Positions 59,525 to 64,000 of a stretch of DNA of 64,000 bases are shown in pieces (position 1 is the stretch's first letter; every line of letters starts with the position of its first letter). Origin of the DNA: Polyangiaceae bacterium. Its GTDB lineage: Bacteria > Myxococcota_A > Polyangia > Polyangiales > Polyangiaceae. Where the stretch lies: positions 1 to 64,000 of the forward strand of contig JANXOF010000082.1 in the NCBI GenBank assembly GCA_025353725.1, in the 5' to 3' direction. The notes beneath the pieces were generated by a model. That model ran no database searches. It saw only the letters and a list, made by a program, of their open reading frames with translations, and had not been told where the DNA came from. Both the position numbers and the translations under genes were made by a program.

Positions 59525-60496
59525 ATGAACAGGATGCTCAAGTCCCTTGTGCTGGTAACTGCCTTGAATAGCGTGGCAGTGGTTGTGACTGCGGGCTGTA
59601 GCCGCAACAACATCGAAGCGGTAAACCTCGCAAACGAAGGCGACAAGGCTAAGGGAACGGACGTAGACAGCGCCATCTCGAAGTACGAACAGGCGACAAA
59701 TCTCGACCCGACGAGCCACCGGATTCTTTGGAAGCTTGGCCTCGCTTACGCGAAGAAGGAACAGTGGGATAAGGTCGCGACGACGATGGCGAAGGCCGAA
59801 AAGCTCGAACCAAATCACGCAAATTTCTCTTACCTTCGCGGGATGGCCCTGGCGAGGCAGGCCGTAAAAGGACCGACTGGATGGGCGGACGCAAAGGCCC
59901 CTCTCGAGGAATCGTTGAGGCTTGACCCGAACGGACCCGACTACCCGACGGGGGCGGGCTGGGATGCGAAAAATGCGGGGTCAACCCATTTCGAGCTCGC
60001 AGAGGTCCTTTACCATCTCGATGACGAAAAGGGGGCGCTCATCGAGTACACGAAGGCCGTGCAAGCGAAGCCGGACGAGCTCTCCTTCTACGGCCCGCTT
60101 GCAGCTCTTTATATCGATTTGACCCTTCTGAACGAAGCGGAAGAGGTCCTGACTCAGGGGGTTATCTTCGGTAAAGATGGCGACAAGTCGCTTTTCAATG
60201 TCCACAGCTTACTTGGGCAGGTTGCAGACATGAAAGGAGACTTGGGGAAAGCGGCTACCGAATACGAGCTTGCCAAGAAAGCATGCGGTCTCTGCAACGA
60301 GGCCGGCCAGCAAATTGCCTTCTTTAACCTTGGCGCAGCTCTCGCAAGTCTCAAGCCCCCGAAGAAGAGCGAGGCGATGGCGCAGCTTCAATCCTTCCAA
60401 AAGATGATCTGCAAGGGCGCGGCGGCGACGCGGTATGCAGACCAGTGTACCACCGCTCAGCAGCTCGCCTCGAAGCTCGGCGGGACGCTTCAGTAG
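59525..60496 (+). CDS. TPR lipoprotein near the gliding-type locus
   Basis: 323 residues from ATG 59525. Signal peptide LVLVTALNSVAVVVTAGC with the lipobox Cys at about residue 25. TPR units follow: AISKYEQATNLDPTSHRILW, LGLAYAKKEQWDKVATTMAK, FELAEVLYHLDDEKGALIEY, YGPLAALYIDLTLLNEAEEV, VADMKGDLGKAATEYELAKK, FNLGAALASLKPPKKSEAMA. The C-terminal part has Cys pairs (CGLCNEAG, ICKGAAATRYADQC) that may form disulfides. It could correspond to a GltK/GltE-like outer-membrane lipoprotein of the machinery, but several TPR lipoproteins exist in these genomes and the match is only by type and position. Confidence 0.72.
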   Translation: MNRMLKSLVLVTALNSVAVVVTAGCSRNNIEAVNLANEGDKAKGTDVDSAISKYEQATNLDPTSHRILWKLGLAYAKKEQWDKVATTMAKAEKLEPNHANFSYLRGMALARQAVKGPTGWADAKAPLEESLRLDPNGPDYPTGAGWDAKNAGSTHFELAEVLYHLDDEKGALIEYTKAVQAKPDELSFYGPLAALYIDLTLLNEAEEVLTQGVIFGKDGDKSLFNVHSLLGQVADMKGDLGKAATEYELAKKACGLCNEAGQQIAFFNLGAALASLKPPKKSEAMAQLQSFQKMICKGAAATRYADQCTTAQQLASKLGGTLQ

Positions 60497-60670
60497 GATG
60501 TTTGCTCGCGGAACGGCTAGAGCCGTTTCGCCTCGATTTATTGAGCCGTTCACCGAAGCGCGCTCGATGTTGGGTTCCGGATCGGAGCATGCTTGCACAA
60601 GCGCCCGCTTGCTCTGTTAGCCTGGCCCTTCGCTGTTGATGTTGCCGGTTTGCGATAACCGAGGGAATCC

Positions 60671-63600
60671 ATGGACCTGCAGGATCGACTGAAGCACCTT
60701 GAAAATGTTCGCGACTGGCAAGGGCTGGTCGAGGAGCTCGAGAAGGGGATTCAATCCCAGGAAGCGCACGGCAACGAAGCCAAAGCGGGCTTCCATCTGC
60801 GCCTCGGGCAGATTCTCGAGCAGAAATTCTTGGCTGGTGTGAAAGCGCTCAAACACTTTCAAGACGCCTATAAGCTCAATCCGGCCCTCGCTTCGAGCCT
60901 CGAAGCTGCGCGCGCGGTGTACTGGGCACTCGGCAAGCTCAACATGGTCCAAAAGCTTCTCGAACTCGAGTTGCGGACTCACAAGGAGGGGCCGCACGCG
61001 ACACTTCTTCTGATTGAGCTCGGCGATGTTCTTTGCGATCTTGGAGACTACGACAAGGCGACGAGTACCTACGCGCGGGCGCTTGCGACGAGTGGGGGCG
61101 CAAGCGCAGAAGCTCGAGCCTGTCTGGAGGACGTGCAAGCGGAGAGTGGCTCGTGGCAGTCCCATGTCGGCCAATTGGTCGAGAACGCCCGTAACGTATC
61201 GGACGACGCCGCAGCGCGAAGTCGTTTTTTACTTCGAGCAGCTCGTATTACACGCCGGTTTGCACCCAATGAACTGCCTGCGATGCTCGAGAAAGCTTAT
61301 GCGGCGGATCCGTCGTCGAAACAAGCGGCGGCCCTCTACGAAGGTTCGATGTCCGAGGCTGGCCAATTTGAGGCGCTCGACCAGGTTCAGTCTCGTATCC
61401 TTCAAAACGAGGTGGATCGAAAGCTGCGCGCTAAGCTAGCGCACATCTTCGGAACGCGTTGGGTGTCGCGCCACCAAAACGTCGATATGGGCACGAAGTT
61501 TCTCGAAGAGTCGATCAAACTCGACCCCGACAATGAAGGGGCTTTCAATTATCTACGTGACACGTACGGTCGCAAAGGAGGCGATTGGGATCGCGTGCTT
61601 ACGATTGCCGAAGAGGCGGTCACGCAATCTTCTGAGGATGCTAACGCGACGTTCATGCTCGCGCAGGCCGGAACGATTGCCTGGCGGCAACTCGGCAACC
61701 TAATACGTGCGAGAACCGTCTTCGCGCGCCTAAGCCAGGTCGCCCCGTCGCACCCGCAGCTACTGGCGTTCGAAGCGCAAATCGGCGAGCAGCTCTCCAA
61801 CATGCCGCCTCCGATTACGGGGCTCCCGCCCTTAACAGGGCTTCCGCCGCTCGGGAGCATCGCACCGGTGGTGATCCTCAAGACGGCTCCACCGCCGCAC
61901 GGCCACGAGACCAGGGATACCGCTCCGCCTCCTGGGGATTTCGACCTCGCACGTCGAGCTTCAGTCGACATCGTGGAGGAGCAAGCAACGACGGCGCCTC
62001 CCGAGTTGTTCGACGGGCCACCTTCTGGCGGCGTGGTTATACTGACTTCCGTGCGCGTGGACGCAGCCGATGCAGGCTCTGAATCGCTCGATCGTGCCAC
62101 GGCTGTCCCTGTTTCTGCGTCAGGTTCTGGCTCTCTGGCACCGTCTGCTGGCGCGTCTCCGGTGGACGGTGGGCTCTCCGATCCCGCGAAGATCGGAGAG
62201 CTGCGGGCGCTTGCCGATAAGCAAGAAGCAAACAAGCGTTACAACGAGTACGTCAAAACGCTTCTTCAGCTTGCAGCCTTGGTTCCCGACCCGGTTGAGA
62301 AAGTTGCGCTCTACACGAAAGCGGCGGAGCTCTATACGGGTAAGTTCGCGAACCAGGCAGAAGCGGTAAAAGCTTACGAAGCCGTAGTCGGGATTGATCC
62401 CGTCAACAGCGGCGCCATCGATTATCTCCGCAGCATGTACGAGAAACGTCGAGACTGGGAGAAGCTCCTGGGACTCGAGCGGCGTGAAGCCGAGCGACTC
62501 GAGGGGGATGCGCGCGCGCGCAAGTTCCTCGACATCGCGAAGCTCGCGACCGAGCGCGTGAAAAAGCCAGACGTTTGCATCGAGCTTTGGCACGAAGTCC
62601 TGAATACCGACCCCGTAAATTCAGAGGCACTCGGTGCGCTCGGAGGCCTCTACGAACGGTCGAAAGACTTCGATAAACTCGTCGAAGTGCTCGAAAAGCA
62701 GGCTGACGTTACGGATGATAGTGCCATTAAGGTTCAGATCCTGACGAAGCTCGGCACGATCTACGGCGATCGTTTGAGTAATGATGAGGGCGCCGTGAAC
62801 GCGTGGCGAGCTCTCCTCGCCATCGATCCGAGCGATCGCAAGGCCCAGGAAGCTCTAAAGAAGAAGTACCTCGCTCTTGGTCGGTGGAACGATCTCGAGG
62901 GGTTCTACGCCGAGACTGGGAAGTGGGACGAGTTCATTCGCGTGCTCGAGCAGCAGGAAACGAAGGAGACCCAGACTGCGGCCAAGATCGGACTGCTCTT
63001 CAAAATTGCCGAGCTTTGGTCTGAAAAGAAGCAGAAAAACGATCGCGCTGCCCGCGCCTACGAAAAGCTGCTGGAGTTGGAGCCGCAAAATCTGCGCGCC
63101 GCCGAAGCGCTTATTCCTATTTACACGGAGGCGGGGAACCAAAAAGCGCTTGCCAACGCGATTGAGGTCAAACTCGCTCACGAGGAGGACGCGTTTGCCA
63201 AGCTCGCGCTCCTCCGTGAGGTTGCGGCGCTCTACGAGGGGAAAGTTCGCGACCCTCAAAAGGCGTTTGCGCGCTACCTATCGGCCTTTGCTCTCTTTCC
63301 GTCGGACGAGCAAGCGACCGCGGACGCCGAGCGCGCCGCGAAGGCCGCCAGCGCGTGGGTACTTATCGAGGAAGCTTATCGCAAGGCGATTGAAGAAGCT
63401 GTGGAGGTTCGTGATGCTTCGCTCGCCATCACGCTCCGCCTCAAGTTAGGACGCGTCCTTGTCGAAGAGGGGCCCTCTGAAGTTCGGGTCGACGAGGCAC
63501 TCTCGGTTTACCGCGCCGTCTACGACGCTGACAGTGAGAATGCCGATGCCCTCGCCGCACTCGAACGGCTTTACCGCGCAACCGCGCGATTTTCGGACCT

Positions 63601-64000
63601 GCTCGGCGTTTACGAAAAGCGAAGGCAGCTTTCGCCTGACCCTGCTGAGCAGCGACAGATTAGCTATGAAATAGCGAATCTTTACGAGACCGAGTTGAGG
63701 GATCTCGACCGGGCCATCGACACCTATAACGGGGTGCTCGAGACGGAGCCCATCGATGTCCGCGCGCTCGCAGCCTTGGATGTGCTCTACAGGCAGTTGG
63801 AGCGTTGGGAGCCGTACGTCGACACGTTGCGTCGCCGTATCGAGCTCGACGCTACGGAGGCGGAGCTTATCGACCTCAAGTTTCGCTTGGGGCAAACGCT
63901 TGAGCATCACACCGGCGATGCTCCCGCAGCCCTCGAAAATTATCGCGAGATTCTTTTCCTCGACGCTTCGCACGCCGGGGCACGGGAGGCTCTTGAAGCG
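60671..64000 (+). CDS. AgmK/GltI-like very large cytoplasmic TPR protein (partial, continues past right edge)
   Basis: The frame opens at ATG 60671 with GAGGGAA six bases before it and has no stop to base 64000, giving at least 1110 residues. There is no signal peptide, so it is cytoplasmic. TPR-type repeats fill it: LKHLENVRDWQGLVEELEK, HLRLGQILEQKFLAGVKALK, LIELGDVLCDLGDYDKATST, FLEESIKLDPDNEGAFNYLR, AYEAVVGIDPVNSGAIDYLR, ELWHEVLNTDPVNSEALGAL. Residues ~377-500 are a Pro/Ala/Ser/Gly-rich break (ITGLPPLTGLPPL) between two TPR blocks; the second block has ~35-residue spacing with a 'Y..V/L..DP.N..A...L...Y' signature. Myxococcus AgmK/GltI is a very long TPR protein of the gliding complex, so the fit is reasonable. 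Full length is unknown. Confidence 0.75.
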   Translation, partial: MDLQDRLKHLENVRDWQGLVEELEKGIQSQEAHGNEAKAGFHLRLGQILEQKFLAGVKALKHFQDAYKLNPALASSLEAARAVYWALGKLNMVQKLLELELRTHKEGPHATLLLIELGDVLCDLGDYDKATSTYARALATSGGASAEARACLEDVQAESGSWQSHVGQLVENARNVSDDAAARSRFLLRAARITRRFAPNELPAMLEKAYAADPSSKQAAALYEGSMSEAGQFEALDQVQSRILQNEVDRKLRAKLAHIFGTRWVSRHQNVDMGTKFLEESIKLDPDNEGAFNYLRDTYGRKGGDWDRVLTIAEEAVTQSSEDANATFMLAQAGTIAWRQLGNLIRARTVFARLSQVAPSHPQLLAFEAQIGEQLSNMPPPITGLPPLTGLPPLGSIAPVVILKTAPPPHGHETRDTAPPPGDFDLARRASVDIVEEQATTAPPELFDGPPSGGVVILTSVRVDAADAGSESLDRATAVPVSASGSGSLAPSAGASPVDGGLSDPAKIGELRALADKQEANKRYNEYVKTLLQLAALVPDPVEKVALYTKAAELYTGKFANQAEAVKAYEAVVGIDPVNSGAIDYLRSMYEKRRDWEKLLGLERREAERLEGDARARKFLDIAKLATERVKKPDVCIELWHEVLNTDPVNSEALGALGGLYERSKDFDKLVEVLEKQADVTDDSAIKVQILTKLGTIYGDRLSNDEGAVNAWRALLAIDPSDRKAQEALKKKYLALGRWNDLEGFYAETGKWDEFIRVLEQQETKETQTAAKIGLLFKIAELWSEKKQKNDRAARAYEKLLELEPQNLRAAEALIPIYTEAGNQKALANAIEVKLAHEEDAFAKLALLREVAALYEGKVRDPQKAFARYLSAFALFPSDEQATADAERAAKAASAWVLIEEAYRKAIEEAVEVRDASLAITLRLKLGRVLVEEGPSEVRVDEALSVYRAVYDADSENADALAALERLYRATARFSDLLGVYEKRRQLSPDPAEQRQISYEIANLYETELRDLDRAIDTYNGVLETEPIDVRALAALDVLYRQLERWEPYVDTLRRRIELDATEAELIDLKFRLGQTLEHHTGDAPAALENYREILFLDASHAGAREALEA

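Noticed and set aside
1-64000. CRISPR array, prophage or rRNA operon
   Set aside because: No evenly spaced direct repeats with unique spacers, no phage structural genes and no rRNA-like sequence were seen.

Overview
The window looks like chromosomal DNA of a GC-rich, predatory/gliding-type myxobacterium (Myxococcota, most like the Polyangiales/Sorangiineae branch). The basis is gene content: a protein with the AgmX/PglI C-terminal domain, AgmU/AglT-like TPR proteins, an MXAN_5187-type signalling protein, myxobacterial outer-membrane beta-barrels, many secreted or lipoprotein TPR/HEAT proteins, and frequent GTG/TTG starts. Species is not determinable from sequence alone.

Region 1 (1-2.7 kb) is degraded accessory DNA: the 3' end of an IS66-type transposase, a C-terminal remnant of a fatty acid desaturase, two uncharacterised ORFs, and roughly 0.5 kb with no credible gene. 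Region 2 (2.7-11.1 kb) is housekeeping. It holds a minus-strand operon icd - CPA2 antiporter/EIIA - xth, a plus-strand alpha/beta hydrolase, and a minus-strand pair made of a membrane-anchored parvulin chaperone and an M16 peptidase whose TTG start abuts the chaperone's stop codon. Region 3 (11.1-15.2 kb) has a PilZ protein and a minus-strand run pilC - pilS-like kinase - mlaC-like gene. Region 4 (15.2-24.2 kb) is a long plus-strand series: serine hydrolase, UbiB/ABC1 kinase, glycerol kinase, then a tightly coupled set (UPF0158, SurA-N-like, CDF transporter, BMP binding protein), then a Bax-inhibitor-1 protein. Region 5 (24.2-37.1 kb) holds a large clade II catalase, a YcbK/M15-like peptidase, a lipase-like hydrolase, a thioesterase, a polytopic membrane protein, a TPR protein, a lipoprotein, a cystathionine synthase/lyase behind a degenerate protein kinase, a phospholipase-D-like lipoprotein, tRNA-His(GUG) and a histone-deacetylase-family enzyme.

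Region 6 (37.1-47.9 kb) has an MXAN_5187-like sensor and a HEAT protein closed by a strong terminator, two tandem outer-membrane beta-barrels, FtsY, a large envelope protein, another HEAT protein, a HAMP protein, a YraN protein and a Cys-rich lipoprotein.

Region 7 (48.2-64 kb) is the most notable part. It is a plus-strand locus matching, by protein size, localisation signal and domain order, the Glt/Agl gliding-motility (envelope-spanning) machinery of Myxococcus: a GltC-like TPR protein, a 1264-residue AgmU/GltD-like TPR protein, an AglT/GltE-like TPR lipoprotein, a 102-residue secreted protein, and a PglI/GltG-like FHA-TM-AgmX/PglI protein. After an interposed esterase lipoprotein come a TPR lipoprotein and a very large cytoplasmic TPR protein (AgmK/GltI-like) that runs off the right edge. 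No AglRQS motor genes are in view. The locus is preceded by a candidate promoter and a hairpin-plus-U-run in the leader. No CRISPR array, prophage or rRNA operon was seen.
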